Of a stretch of DNA of 64,000 nucleotides, positions 13,601 to 21,849 are shown one piece after another (the first letter of the stretch is position 1; each line of letters opens with the position of its first letter). Source of the DNA: Blastomussa wellsi (Eukaryota; Cnidaria; Anthozoa; Scleractinia; Plerogyridae); NCBI GenBank assembly GCA_947652115.1, contig OX393569.1, positions 5,107,505 through 5,171,504 of the forward strand, given 5' to 3'. Made by a program: the position numbers and the translations under genes. The notes beneath the pieces are model-generated. The model made no database searches. It had not been told where the DNA came from and was given only the letters and a program-made list of their open reading frames with translations.

Positions 13601-14803
13601 GGCTCTAAACAAGCAATTACCCATTCCTCCAACCTCTAGTGCTCTTAGTCCATGTCTACGTAATCTGCAGTTAAACACAGAATTGCGACTTTCTGTACAA
13701 ATTATTTGTGGAGTTGTTGGACCAGGATTCAACTCAACATCTCCACTGAGCAATATATTTCTTTTTGATGCATTATATTCCATTGTTTGAATGAGACCTC
13801 TCTCAAAATAATTACTAAAGAAGCTGTTTTGTTTCTTATCAAAGGTGAGACTCCATTGTTTATAGTTAGAAGCTATGTTGTACAAAACAGATGAAACAGG
13901 TATAGATTTTCTAATAGAACGCTTGGTTTTCAGTCTCGATTTTCTCGATTTAAGTGATTTGATCACCCGTTTAAGTGCCACTCTAGATGGTTCCCTATCC
14001 CTATTCCTGCACCTCACACGGACATTTGACCGACGACAAGCTCGTATCAGATTACTAACCTCAACACACTTTTCATGGTTTACTGGAATATTTCTATCAC
14101 ATTTATAAAACAATTCCTCTGTATCATCAATACTACAGTTAGTCACAGCATTCAAGGTTATGTCAGTGTTCAGCAAGCTATTTGTGACATCTCCTGCATG
14201 CTCATCATGACAGCCAACAAATTCATTCTCTGTGTTCACAATGGAGTCGACAAGCATGGCGTTATAATCACGCTTATCTCGAAAAATCGTTTCTGTTTGT
14301 GGCTCGATTCTTTCTCGAAATACTGTAAATATTCCCATAAGTAAATTCGTGTTGCCTGTACAAGCATTTTTAGTTCCCCGGAGGGAATATATGTTGCCCG
14401 AAAAGGCAAGTTCTGTTTCCCGAAGGAAATTTATGTTGCCTAAAGAGGCAAATTTGTTTCCCCGGAGGGAGTTCATGTTGCCTGTAAAGGCAAATTTCTT
14501 TCCTCGAAGAGAATTAATCTTTCTCTGAAAAATATAACCGGTAACCAAAGGATTGTGTAACATCTCGGAGAATGGCTGATTGGCTGGCACGTGTAAGGCA
14601 TTCACCGGCATTTCGAGCTGCTGCACTACTGGATTCATCACTCGACGGCGGCCATGTTCGAAACCGTCGCGACCTATGGCAGTTTTTGAAGTCCAAAGTT
14701 TGTTGGCAACTTCGGCACGACTAAGAAACGCTTTATGAGAAAACACAGGACATAACACTTGAATGCTCTGTCTAATAATACGCACAAAATAGTGAGAAAG
14801 CAT
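7634..14803 (-). CDS. Helitron Rep/PIF1-helicase polyprotein with OTU and endonuclease domains
   Basis: The single frame encodes 2389 residues. Order: short Leu-Arg-Gly repeats (about 95-155); a 2A-type motif GDVELNPGP (354-362); an OTU cysteine protease with Cys397 in GGMGNCLF and His508 in GEMHY; a Lys/Arg-rich repeat (585-655); a CxxC region (678-725); Helitron_like_N and the HUH nickase with H1171-x-H1173 in SPHIHMLIW; the tyrosine motif YIVDYISKAQKG (Y1353, Y1357); a PIF1-type helicase with Walker A GGAGVGKS (1709-1716), Walker B FIDEIS (about 1798-1803) and TIHRSQGDTETK; and a C-terminal exonuclease-endonuclease-phosphatase domain ending at SDHKAIYALI. It nicks, unwinds and transfers the transposon strand. 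An upstream exon (15044-14817) could be joined by a 49-base intron (donor GTAAGA at 14816, acceptor AGACAG), which would remove the ATG used here; that is uncertain because the intron is very short. Confidence 0.9.
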   Translation of the reverse strand: MLSHYFVRIIRQSIQVLCPVFSHKAFLSRAEVANKLWTSKTAIGRDGFEHGRRRVMNPVVQQLEMPVNALHVPANQPFSEMLHNPLVTGYIFQRKINSLRGKKFAFTGNMNSLRGNKFASLGNINFLRETELAFSGNIYSLRGTKNACTGNTNLLMGIFTVFRERIEPQTETIFRDKRDYNAMLVDSIVNTENEFVGCHDEHAGDVTNSLLNTDITLNAVTNCSIDDTEELFYKCDRNIPVNHEKCVEVSNLIRACRRSNVRVRCRNRDREPSRVALKRVIKSLKSRKSRLKTKRSIRKSIPVSSVLYNIASNYKQWSLTFDKKQNSFFSNYFERGLIQTMEYNASKRNILLSGDVELNPGPTTPQIICTESRNSVFNCRLRRHGLRALEVGGMGNCLFRAIAHQLYHDANRHLEIRRAGIQYLQNNPERFIESAVLDNTSWSQYLCNMSMEGTWGDHIIMQAIAEAMNLRIHVIESSENFAELTLVQALDLSETTRSIYIGHIGEMHYVSTIELLTESNLPEKVKRNLFENSSETAYARKRKHTSTVTENQINSSSKDERNSALNTVSNEDTNASNKNKKTKSAYLKRKYREANASPEQKSKRNQYQKAYRGKISSPEQKAKHNQRQKNYRSRMTSEQKAKCNEKHREYKSKKKLVSIESAISKFQDMAAEGPVYTCFCCDQLWYRQSVLKAENLKDINPVIHEYFDQRRNSGNAEWVCKTCQSHLVKSKIPPCSVVNGLAFPEKPNFFDLNELECRILAPRIAFQKLMQAPRGKQLKIHGNIVNVPADVASTVTMLPRLLSETATIKVNLKRKLQYKSSALSLNVRPHKVMQAADWLIRNSSLYKDEGIVLNPQWTNQYDKEIEQQHNMNGLYSEQSAESAENSNSHSEINTIDDRDNESENEDDVPAGVTDTMLTGTDFLEDNERQHIFNIAPAEGNIPLSIFRDKYSEELAYPGIFLGQPRSLCKHIHYSDICKSELRRSDRRAAMCVENIFFKAKKLQMKILLSKSTIALRKCKGNNRNLNARQLKQMGALDRLIRFDEGFKFLTALRGSPPYFEKAKKDLFAMIRQLGPATLFCSFSSAETQWTHLLKILGNLVDHKDYSDNEISNLNWEERCRLIQSDPVTCARHFDYQVNKFLSSFLLSSAEPLGKISDWFYRVEYQQRGSPHIHMLIWVESAPKFQEQSDKEVIEFIDKIVTCCKPTDNPELLHLVNRQVHRHSHTCRKNTKSDCRFNYPQPPMRQTRILYPLDKDMQQSEIKRHKDTWKTIKFHLDEMKEGEEITFDKLLLDLNVTEENYLLAVRSSINAATVFLKRTPNELRVNNYNPACLQAWRANMDIQYVLDVYACAVYIVDYISKAQKGMSELLREACTEARKGNSTIKQQVRDIGSKFVNNVEISAQEAVYIVLQLPMRKSSRQVVFINTAPPDERVELLKPLNDIKEMDDDCEEIYTSGLLKRYSKRPTQLEDVTLADWVAWYDVTGKPYVKPSNDLDTDGLPLEKCIEHYENDDDDLNDEKATNISGRGKMKKRNKARIIRSVWFNKEADPEKHYRELLMLYTAWRNEETDLLGGFFCYQDRYKALSKLIKEQMKQYVTCNEDLNEIQQERNRLEESYDCIAPLTESIEQQDCNEGQQDLHPDFNENYNLSDDIGIPSVDSRSEPLILNELPDNEYRCMVQSLNKEQKEFFYHVLHLIKTSDEPFYSFLSGGAGVGKSHVTKALYQAALKFYNSRAGDNFAEIRVLMLAPTGKAAYIIKGNTIHSALAIPACQSLKTYKRLDSNRLNSLRTQLGGIKLVFIDEISMVGNTMFNVQIDNRLKDIKGSPLPFGGVSIIAIGDLFQLQPVMDDYIFNDLKTEYGVLAPNLWQELFNMFELKEIMRQRESKQFAELLNRLREGKQTNEDIRVLRQRMLQSNTSSYPMNAPHLFIQNAKVNEFNDRVHHAIQNVKYSIKAHDSVIGATSQDVRDKILKQIPQDPRKTKQLHGSLNIAVGERTEISLNTRIDDGMTNGAGNVIKLIQINQTNYPSGIIWVQFDHDDIGAKTRQENRRLYVSGIQPTWTPIKPVTTQFAVGRNRTVQVVRKQFPLRPAAAKTIHRSQGDTETKIVVNFETKRAIPHIHYVGLSRVTVIEGLYITDLCEDKITVSPAVENEMEHLRNEGKLKLSISPIYAAPESSIKLCFLNARSLHKHINDVRADMNYLSTDISVFSETRFQMSESDTMYELGEYTLFRNDAISQHNERPYGGTAVYTRIDYYPAYPYCYNQNGIEITVLRFMVIPHIIVIAIYRSPSIPIRQLCAAIRELLALSTATLKVFIGDFNVNWLNITERSTLYNLFITENHYRQLMSSYTTDNKTCIDHIYTNIDEDKVKSNIWETYFSDHKAIYALINAF
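13718..13753 (-). other. 2A-type ribosome-skipping peptide
   Basis: Residues 351-362 of the Helitron protein read LLSGDVELNPGP. This matches the 2A consensus D-(V/I)-E-x-N-P-G-P, with hydrophobic residues upstream as active 2A peptides have. If active, the ribosome would skip the G361-P362 bond. That would release an N-terminal product of about 361 residues from the OTU-Rep-helicase-endonuclease part. Confidence 0.75.
14368..14517 (-). repeat. Imperfect tandem repeat of about 45 bases in the Helitron gene
   Basis: Roughly four units encode NSLRGKKFAFTGNM, NSLRGNKFASLGNI, NFLRETELAFSGNI and YSLRGTKNACTGNT. All units keep the frame, and variation is mostly substitution. Confidence 0.7.
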
Positions 14804-15192
14804 GGTAAATTCTTACCTTATAAAGATATTGAGCTCGCTCTAGCGGTGTGAGTTGTGTCAAGAACACGAGGAGCTGAGATTCCAACGTTGACAAACGTTT
14901 TCCGTGGTGAGTATCATATAACATTTCCGAAAGAAATCGCATTTTTCCGGAAAAGGATCGGTAAACTCTAGATGATTTTTTTCGAGAAAATATAAACACC
15001 ACATGATTGAAAACCAGTAAGGACAGTAAGAGCTTAATAAACAATAAACGTATTAGTTTGTTACAGAATACTCGAATGAATAAAACATAAAGTTTCTACC
15101 TCGAAGAAATCGAAAGTCGATCGTAATTCCGAAGCAATCCTCCGAAAGCAATCCGGAAAATGTGGACACTCATACATCCAACCCGATAGCAT

Positions 15193-15224
15193 AGTAGCTA
15201 CTTGCGCACGCGCAGTAGCTACAA
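15193..15224. other. Hairpin upstream of the Helitron genes
   Basis: GTAGCTACT and AGTAGCTAC form a perfect 9-base stem around a GC-rich loop. It lies about 150 bases beyond the most upstream Helitron codon. Helitrons carry hairpins near termini, so it may mark the element end, but this is only a position argument. Confidence 0.3.
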
Positions 15225-15292
15225 AAACTGCGGTTGCCACACTTTTGTGAGTATGTGATGACCAAATTGATGATTAAGCAACAGACACCCGC

Positions 15293-16166
15293 TTAAGGAC
15301 GTTTGCGCGAAAATTTTCTAACATTGCTTTTTTTCTGAGGCTTTCACCACTAATCGCGCTTGTTTAGCGAATATGGCAACAGTGTCTGTAAACCCAAAAA
15401 TGTTTCACATAAATCTCTGAAGTGACCGTATCTCTGCCAAATATTGTTCAAGTGGACCCATTTAGTGAATTTATTCAATTGGCGTGGTTCCTTAAAGAAA
15501 AAATTCGCATTCAGTGACCACATTCCACTCGCCTAACAGCCGCATGATGGCAGGATTCGATGTCGCGTGGACAGAAAACCTGAAAATCTTTAAACTTCCA
15601 AGGTTGATTTATTGTTAATTTTTTGACAATCTGACGCGAGTTGTAAATAAAATCAGCTCGTGGAAAAAAAAGTAGGCGTCACCGACCATTTAAAGGGACA
15701 CAGTCAGCTCTGGGACCGCGCTGACCTGGACGCTAGTTTTCTCACTTTGAAAAAAGTTTACCTCAACCTGAAATCAACGTTACGCGTCGAGTACATCTAG
15801 AAATCCGCTTCAATCTTCGCAGTGTTTCGCTCGATTTTCAATTGTTTACTGAAACCTGTTTTTGAGTGTGCTTTTGCTCATTCTACGACATTATTTTTCA
15901 TATTTGGTTAACACAGTATGGATCGCGTCTCCATAAGTGATATGCAAATTAGCTATGAAATGTTATCTAATGCGCATGTACACCAGCTGACTGTGTCCCT
16001 TTAAGAGAGTAAGCTACAAGCAAAGTTAACGCAACGGCTTCTCGCCCTTTGCTTTCCTCAGCGCGCGCGCTCGATGGATGGCGCGGTATGACATTGCAAC
16101 ACGAATTGCGTGCGCACAGCGTGCGCATTAACGATACGCATAAACAATTAGTGCGAACGTCCTTAA
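15293..16166. mobile_element. TTAA-flanked foldback element (outer)
   Basis: It begins TTAAGGACGTTTGCGCGAA and ends TTAGTGCGAACGTCCTTAA. TTAA at both tips is the target duplication typical of piggyBac-type MITEs. A second foldback element (15690-16004) lies inside it. A left-end relative is found at 32514. Confidence 0.65.
15690..16004. mobile_element. TTAA-flanked foldback element (nested)
   Basis: Ends TTAAAGGGACACAGTCAGCT and AGCTGACTGTGTCCCTTTAA are perfect inverted repeats bounded by TTAA. It is nested inside the 15293-16166 element, so it inserted later. Confidence 0.75.
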
Positions 16167-17041
16167 AAATAATAGCGTCAAATTGTTAAATATAACGCGC
16201 CCTGTGGTTGGTTAATTTGGCGTTTTAGTCATACTTCGAGCACTCTGATTATATGGCTCTGATAGGATGGCCATAGGTGTTTCGAGTAATTTGATTAGAT
16301 GCCTAGGTAGTCTGTATAATATTGTGTACTCACAGCCACATGACACTGAATCCCATTATAAAAGAAACTAGTCTAGATAAATGTCACTGTTTGGGAAATA
16401 TTGAAAGTATAACGATGAAAATTCCACTAAATATATTTTCATATTGCGAATTAGCTGGAATTCTAAATGCAAATCTGGCAAATGGTATATACAATCAAAT
16501 TAAAAACGCGGGCATGCTTTCCTTTACAACTGAGCTAAGGTTATTGCTAGTAAAGCATTTATGATTTAAGACGCCAAGACCTATTTACTCTGTCATATAA
16601 AACAATACAAAACGCTATTTTGAGCCTTTCGGCTGTCTCAAACGTCCAACAACTTTCGAAATATATTGCTGTTAAAGCCATTTAAAATCTCCCAAGCAAT
16701 TCACACATGTACGCAAAGCGAACCTATTTTGAATCAATGATGGTGGCATGTGCTAAATATATATATATATGCCACTAACTCTTTAAATTTCTACTTCCGT
16801 TTTCCCTAATATTTTGTTTTTGTTTTTATTATTACGTTTTTTTTCTGTTTTGGCTTTGTTTTTGGTTATTTGGCTATTTTAGGGCTAGGGAAATCGATAT
16901 GGCTGTTACTATTGACGCGCCTTGTTGCGAAAGGCAATTGTTAAGCGCCCGTGACATTATCACCATCAGGACGAAGCTCGAAGTCGCCCTAGATACAACA
17001 AAAGTAAACATTCCACATTTATCATTGCCATTAAAGAAATC
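16167..17041. other. Intergenic; 3' flank of RdRP A
   Basis: No coding region is supported. On the minus strand AATAAA at 16830-16825 lies about 210 bases after the stop of RdRP A and may be its polyadenylation signal. A short (TA)n tract is at about 16758-16770. Confidence 0.5.
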
Positions 17042-18913
17042 TTATTTCTTATTGCACTTTGAGGCGTGCGGTCTCTCACTCGACTGAGTGTTACCCTCAA
17101 TAAATTCTTTCAAATGTTCAGTCATTTCGATCCAAACTGGTTTCTGGTCGCATTCCTTGTCAGGGTTGGGCTTCTCAGATTTCTGATTAAGCTTTGCAAG
17201 ATAGCTTTCAACTTCGGCCCTCTTGGCATTCCAGTCAAAACTCGGTGACAGGTACTCCCCGAGTTTTTTACGATCGGTACAAGACACAAAATGTGCCTTT
17301 GCGCGAGAAACTAGAACATCATTGCTTTTGAAGGTGGCGAAGTACTTTTTTAGTTCATCCTGAAATGAGCCATATTCAAAAGCATTGCTTTCGTTCGAAC
17401 GCCTATCTGCTTCCAAGCCCTTATGACTTGTTCCCACTTCTACGAAGCTGTGTCTTGTCGGACGTGAGAAAGGAAGTGCCGGTAACGCTTTCAAAACCTG
17501 ACTGCAAAGCCCAGACCAGACGTTGCGAACGATCTCTAGATACGAATCCGATTTCCGACCCACGAGATTTCTATCCCAGCAAACAAAATACTTGTTGCCA
17601 ACATTGAATTGTGCTTCTGGTTGCGACGGTAAAACGATACAGTCTTTAAGGTTTTCGTACTCTCCCTTGTCGCGCATCAGCTTGAGCTCTCGAATATCTG
17701 TAGACGTGTAGCACGGTTGTGGAATTACAAGGACATGCTCTGCTGAACCAAACAGCTCTTTTTCTTGATCACTTAAACTGTCCAAAGAAGGAATAAAAAC
17801 GCATTCACCTGGCATCAGTGCGTGATCCTGGTCCTTGTAGGGATCCTCGATTCCAAACACTTCCCTTGACTTTTCAACTAAAACCCTGAGTTCGGTGCCA
17901 TTCTTCATGCTTTTGATTTCTTCGTCTTTTATCTCTGATATCATTCCCTTTGCTTCATTCGTTATTTCTTTCTCTATTGTACGTAAGAGTTCTTCTCTTC
18001 CATTCAGTCGAAGAAAGTACTTGGCAGAAGTCCAATCTGCAACCCCGAGGTTTTTCAACACATCATAATAATGTGTTTGCAGTTCCAATAAATACTCACG
18101 CGTTACTCCTCGTTCTTCCAAAAGCATCACAGAGAAAACATCCAAGTATCCTACCTTGTATGGTTTGGAGTAATCAGCAATGCCTATTGTCAATGAGTCA
18201 CCACAATTATTTGGTGCATCTGGGATATTAAACGGAGCTTGAATTTTACTCAAGAGAAGAACATCCTGGCTCGCTCTAGCACATATCTCATCGGACAGCA
18301 CCAGCTTACCGGAAAATCCTGGACAGATGACTTGTACGACACTGGGTGGTTTGGCAAGACCGCAGGTTGTCTTGACCGTTTCAGCAAGTTCGGGCGACAT
18401 AAACCCACTTGGCATAGTATTGTTAGGATGGCACTCGAATTTAAACTTGCCTTTAGCTACCTGCAAGCTTTTTTGGAATGGTTCAAACATGTGTTGAACA
18501 GTAGCTGCTCGATCAGCCAACGGGATGACACCACTGAAGTTGCCAAACTTTGCTCGCCTGTCGCCAATTTGACTGTCAGTTTCATTTATTAGAAAGCAAG
18601 TTTTGTTTCTAAGCTGAGACGCAGAGAACCCCAGAAAGCAATATTGCGAACCATCGTGTTCAATACCTCTGCTTAATATTTCATTTATTTCACCTTCAGA
18701 ATAAGATGCAAACTCAACCGTCAAAAGTTTGTCCCAAACTATTTGTTTTTCTCCTTCGGAAAACAGCTGATTAATCATCAAAGAGTTTTTAACCTCTTTT
18801 GCTTGAATCTGGGTTTCATTATCCTTTTCAAGGACGACATGTTTTACGTACAATCTATCACCAAATGGACATTCCAGTGGGTAGATACATGACACAAGGT
18901 AAGGTCCGGCCAT
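17042..18913 (-). CDS. RdRP-family protein A, catalytic motif lost
   Basis: The uninterrupted frame encodes 623 residues with the layout of the eukaryotic RdRP core (the plant RDR / worm EGO-1 family). Recognisable blocks are ILSRGIEHDGSQYCFLGFSASQLRNK, the FGNFSG block, IADYSKPYKVGYLD, LRVLVEKSREVFGIEDPY, PCYTSTDIRELKL and NLKDCIVLP. Where active enzymes have SGGDLDGDEFFVSWD, this protein has NVGNKYFVCWD (residues 437 on): the loop is shortened and all three catalytic Asp are gone. The conserved RYxGxKG and RKSM basic blocks are also missing (CPGFSGK; SKIQAPF). The C-terminal helix VWIEMTEHLKEFIE is kept. The start follows an upstream acceptor-like TTTTAG. It is probably a non-catalytic paralogue; a recent loss of function is less likely because the frame is fully open. 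Confidence 0.85.
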   Translation of the reverse strand: MAGPYLVSCIYPLECPFGDRLYVKHVVLEKDNETQIQAKEVKNSLMINQLFSEGEKQIVWDKLLTVEFASYSEGEINEILSRGIEHDGSQYCFLGFSASQLRNKTCFLINETDSQIGDRRAKFGNFSGVIPLADRAATVQHMFEPFQKSLQVAKGKFKFECHPNNTMPSGFMSPELAETVKTTCGLAKPPSVVQVICPGFSGKLVLSDEICARASQDVLLLSKIQAPFNIPDAPNNCGDSLTIGIADYSKPYKVGYLDVFSVMLLEERGVTREYLLELQTHYYDVLKNLGVADWTSAKYFLRLNGREELLRTIEKEITNEAKGMISEIKDEEIKSMKNGTELRVLVEKSREVFGIEDPYKDQDHALMPGECVFIPSLDSLSDQEKELFGSAEHVLVIPQPCYTSTDIRELKLMRDKGEYENLKDCIVLPSQPEAQFNVGNKYFVCWDRNLVGRKSDSYLEIVRNVWSGLCSQVLKALPALPFSRPTRHSFVEVGTSHKGLEADRRSNESNAFEYGSFQDELKKYFATFKSNDVLVSRAKAHFVSCTDRKKLGEYLSPSFDWNAKRAEVESYLAKLNQKSEKPNPDKECDQKPVWIEMTEHLKEFIEGNTQSSERPHASKCNKK

Positions 18914-19057
18914 GTTTGATCTCCTTACTTCTCCTAAAACCTAATGAATGCATCAAATATAAACCAGAGATAAGCGAAAAAAAGTATTTTACAATAGAAA
19001 CAAATAGCATTACATTGGTCTGATTTACGGTGTTGTTAAAAATATCAATTCTCCTTA

Positions 19058-19573
19058 AAGTGCCCCTGAGACGAAATTGGTGGTATTTATTTATTCATTT
19101 CCTTACTTACTTAGTTTTTAATTTTCGTGTACAATGAGACTTTCTTAATCATCTTGCCAAATTGCAATCCATTCTGGATACGAGAAGTCATAATTTTTAA
19201 ACTTTTATTTCTGAAATTTGATTCATTAATTTGCTGAAATTTGATTTCATTAATTTGCTGTGTTTCAAGGCTTGGTTGCGATTCGAAGAAAGTGACATCA
19301 AAGTCAATAGTTATTCAATAGTCATTGTTATTATAATTTCAACCTGTGAGGTATTTCAGAGCATTTGACGTCACTTTCTCCAAATTGCAACCAAGCCTTG
19401 GAACAACGCAAATTAATGGCGGCCGAAAATGTTTGGAAATAAAAGTTTAAAACTTATGACTTCTAATATCCAGAATGGATTGAAATTTGGCAAGATGATT
19501 AAGAAAGTCGCATTGTACACGAAAATTTAAAAAAATAAATACCACCAATTTAATTTAGTCTAAGGGGCACTTC
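19058..19573. mobile_element. Long foldback element
   Basis: The left arm (AAGTGCCCCTGAGACGAAAT, GGTGGTATTTATT, TTCGTGTACAATG, ATCATCTTGCCAAATT) recurs inverted on the right (AATTTGGCAAGATGATTAAG ... AAGGGGCACTT). The arms are about 150 bases each. The left tip TTAAAGTGC resembles the TTAA element at 63163. Confidence 0.7.
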
Positions 19574-19680
19574 AATGATCGCCACTTCATTCATTTATGG
19601 TTACTATTGAGAGTTCGAGATATTCCAGTTGATAACAATAGTTCTCAAACTCCGAGTTTGACGTGCATATATTCGTGTAA

Positions 19681-19824
19681 TATATCAAACACTCGAGACA
19701 GTGTTTCATCACAATTTCAAACACCGAGAAGGGAGTTGAAAATACGACGCGCAGCGGAGTATTTTTGACGAACTTCGAGGTGTTTGGAAATGTGATGAAA
19801 CACTGTCTCGAGTGTTTGATATAT
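19681..19824. repeat. Hairpin repeat
   Basis: TATATCAAACACTCGAGACA at the left is matched by TGTCTCGAGTGTTTGATATA at the right, with further pairing through the ATCACA block. It looks like a small foldback MITE. The remaining sequence between 19574 and 20400 shows no gene. Confidence 0.65.
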
Positions 19825-20399
19825 CTTCTCAAACGAAACTAAACCAACGGAGAAAACGAAGAAATAAAATCGTAAAAATCTATGGTAACTAAGATCACGT
19901 TTTCAAACCTCCTTCACGGTTCTGATTTCCTTTGTTTTAACGTGATGAATTATTAATGAGTTTGAGAAGTTGCATGGAGAAATTTGACAATTCGCGCTTT
20001 CTGTAGCTGGAGGCCAGATTTTGCCATTTTTTCATAACATTCTTTTTTTTTTTCATTTTTCCAAGGGCCTAGAAACATCAGAATTGAAACTTGATTTTGC
20101 ATGACACAAATTACGAAACAAAAACACCGTTTTTAGAATCCACAGACCACAAAAACGCGAGATAGTTCGCAGCTCTCTAGAACCTCTAATTTCATTGGAT
20201 CTTAATAGCACGCAGCTCTGTTGTTTTAGGACTAGACTCCATTGTTACTGTTGTTTGCTTATCAATTTTTCAGCCAATATTGTGGGACCTTGTAAAGAGC
20301 TGCGTACCGCCCCACAAAAATTGCAAATTACGGAGTCAATAAATAATCTTGTCCCCAGGTCTCAGCTCAGTGACCCGACCAGCATTTCAAGGAACATAC

Positions 20400-21445
20400 C
20401 TCTACGCACGAGGTTATGATAACACTTTTCTTGACTCGCAGTTCAAACGAGCTGCTAATATCTCTCGCACTGACGCTTTACATACTAACCGTCACGATTC
20501 CGTCAACCACTTACCTTTTGTTGTCACTTATAACCCAGCACTTCCTCACATTCATAGTATTCTACGTAAACATTTTAACATTTTACGTTCCTCCGACCGC
20601 TGCAGAGAAGTTTTTAAACACCCTCCTATCGTCGCCTTCAGACGCACTTCTAACCTTCGCGACATTTTAGTTAAAGCTAAACTACCCACTATCACGGCAG
20701 CCGCTACTAATAACACTCCTTTACCACCGGGCTCCTTCCGCTGTGGACAAGATTGTGCTACTTGTCCTTACATTACTAACGGTCTAAAACACTACACTTT
20801 CTTTTCCAATGGCGAAATCCGAAACATCAAATCACACATAACCTGTAACACCAAAAATTTAATCTACATGATTCAGTGTAACCGCTGTCAGTTACAATAC
20901 ATAGGTGAAACTAAGCGACGTCTCAAAGACAGATTCAACGAACACAGACGCTCAGTCGACAAAACTAACATTAAATCCAAACCCACTACTGTTGCCGAAC
21001 ATTTTCTTTCTCATCCTAACCACTGTAACACTGACATGCAACTAATCCCGCTTGAACTAATTCACTCCTCACGTGACTCAATCAGAAAAGCCAGAGAGTC
21101 CTTTTTAATAGATTTAGCGGGGACATTGGAGCCCCATGGACTGAATAGACGCGATGAATCTTAAAACTTGAAACTAACGAAGAAATGTTTTATTTATATC
21201 AACTTATAATTCATGCTTGCTTTGAAGCTCTCAGTCTATTTTCATTTTTATTTTATATAGATATTTCTATCTTTCTCTGGAATCATCTTGTATACGTAAT
21301 TCCGCCACACCTATAAGTTTCGAAATACGTATTGCGACATCACCATAATATATTGAAATTTCATGTCAAAAAATTAGTAACATCTAAACCTGTAGAAGGC
21401 TGGTCTGGCCAGCCGAAATATTGTTCAAAATATATCACGTTGTTT
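20400..21445 (+). mobile_element. Penelope-like element, 5'-truncated, GIY-YIG end
   Basis: The coding part (to the stop at 21162-21164) is the C-terminal end of a Penelope polyprotein. It has a CxxxC/CxxC region (CGQDCATCPY) and a GIY-YIG endonuclease signature (LIYMIQCNRCQLQYIGETKRRLKDR..EH), which nicks the target before reverse transcription. The reverse-transcriptase domain upstream is absent, so the copy is dead on arrival. The 3' flank to about 21445 includes CTGTAGAAGGCTGGTC ... CCAGCCGAAAT, a hammerhead-ribozyme-like arrangement. A second, minus-strand copy of this 3' end is at 57605-58510. Confidence 0.8.
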
Positions 21446-21679
21446 CAGCCTTGCAGAAGTCTTTGACTTATCATCGTTTATTAATTTTTCAAGTTTGGCT
21501 GATTAGATCTCCTGCGAGATCCAACGTTCAATCAAGCAGGATCTTCGTACACGGTTTTTGCAGTCTATTGAGTTTATTTCAAGGAAAGATCGTTTTCACG
21601 GCGTGACGTCATTAGGTTCTAAACTTTAAAACTAAAGAAATATCTCAGTTTTTATCCTTATCAGGCTCAAGAGGTGCCA

Positions 21680-21840
21680 AATAGACTAATTTCGATATTT
21701 TAATATTCAGCCTAAAACAATAGACATCAATGCGAGGCTCCGGGAAATAAATCCCACAAACTCTATAATTTATACCCCGGAGCCTCGTGCTGAGGTCTAT
21801 TGTTTTAGGCTGAATTTTAAAATATCGAAATGGGTCTATT
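21680..21840. mobile_element. Foldback MITE
   Basis: AATAGACTAATTTCGATATT and the following CAGCCTAAAACAATAGAC are matched inverted by GTCTATTGTTTTAGGCTG and AATATCGAAATGGGTCTATT. The centre is GAGGCTCCGGG ... CCCCGGAGCCTC. About 160 bases, no coding capacity. Confidence 0.75.
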
Positions 21841-21849
21841 GATATTCGT

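Larger units (their letters stand above)
6126..15044 (-). mobile_element. Autonomous Helitron (Helentron type)
   Basis: Two minus-strand genes in the same orientation, an RPA-like gene (6126-7535) and a Rep/helicase gene (7634-14803, perhaps extended to 15044), form the coding core of a rolling-circle transposon. The endonuclease domain fused after the helicase is the mark of the Helentron branch. Both reading frames are intact, so the copy looks young. The given ends are those of the coding regions. True termini were not found: Helentrons lack large inverted repeats and I could not recognise their short terminal motifs. Confidence 0.85.

Noticed and set aside
8005..14696. Numerous 60-96 residue frames on both strands across the Helitron
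   Set aside because: All are shadows of the 2389-codon gene.
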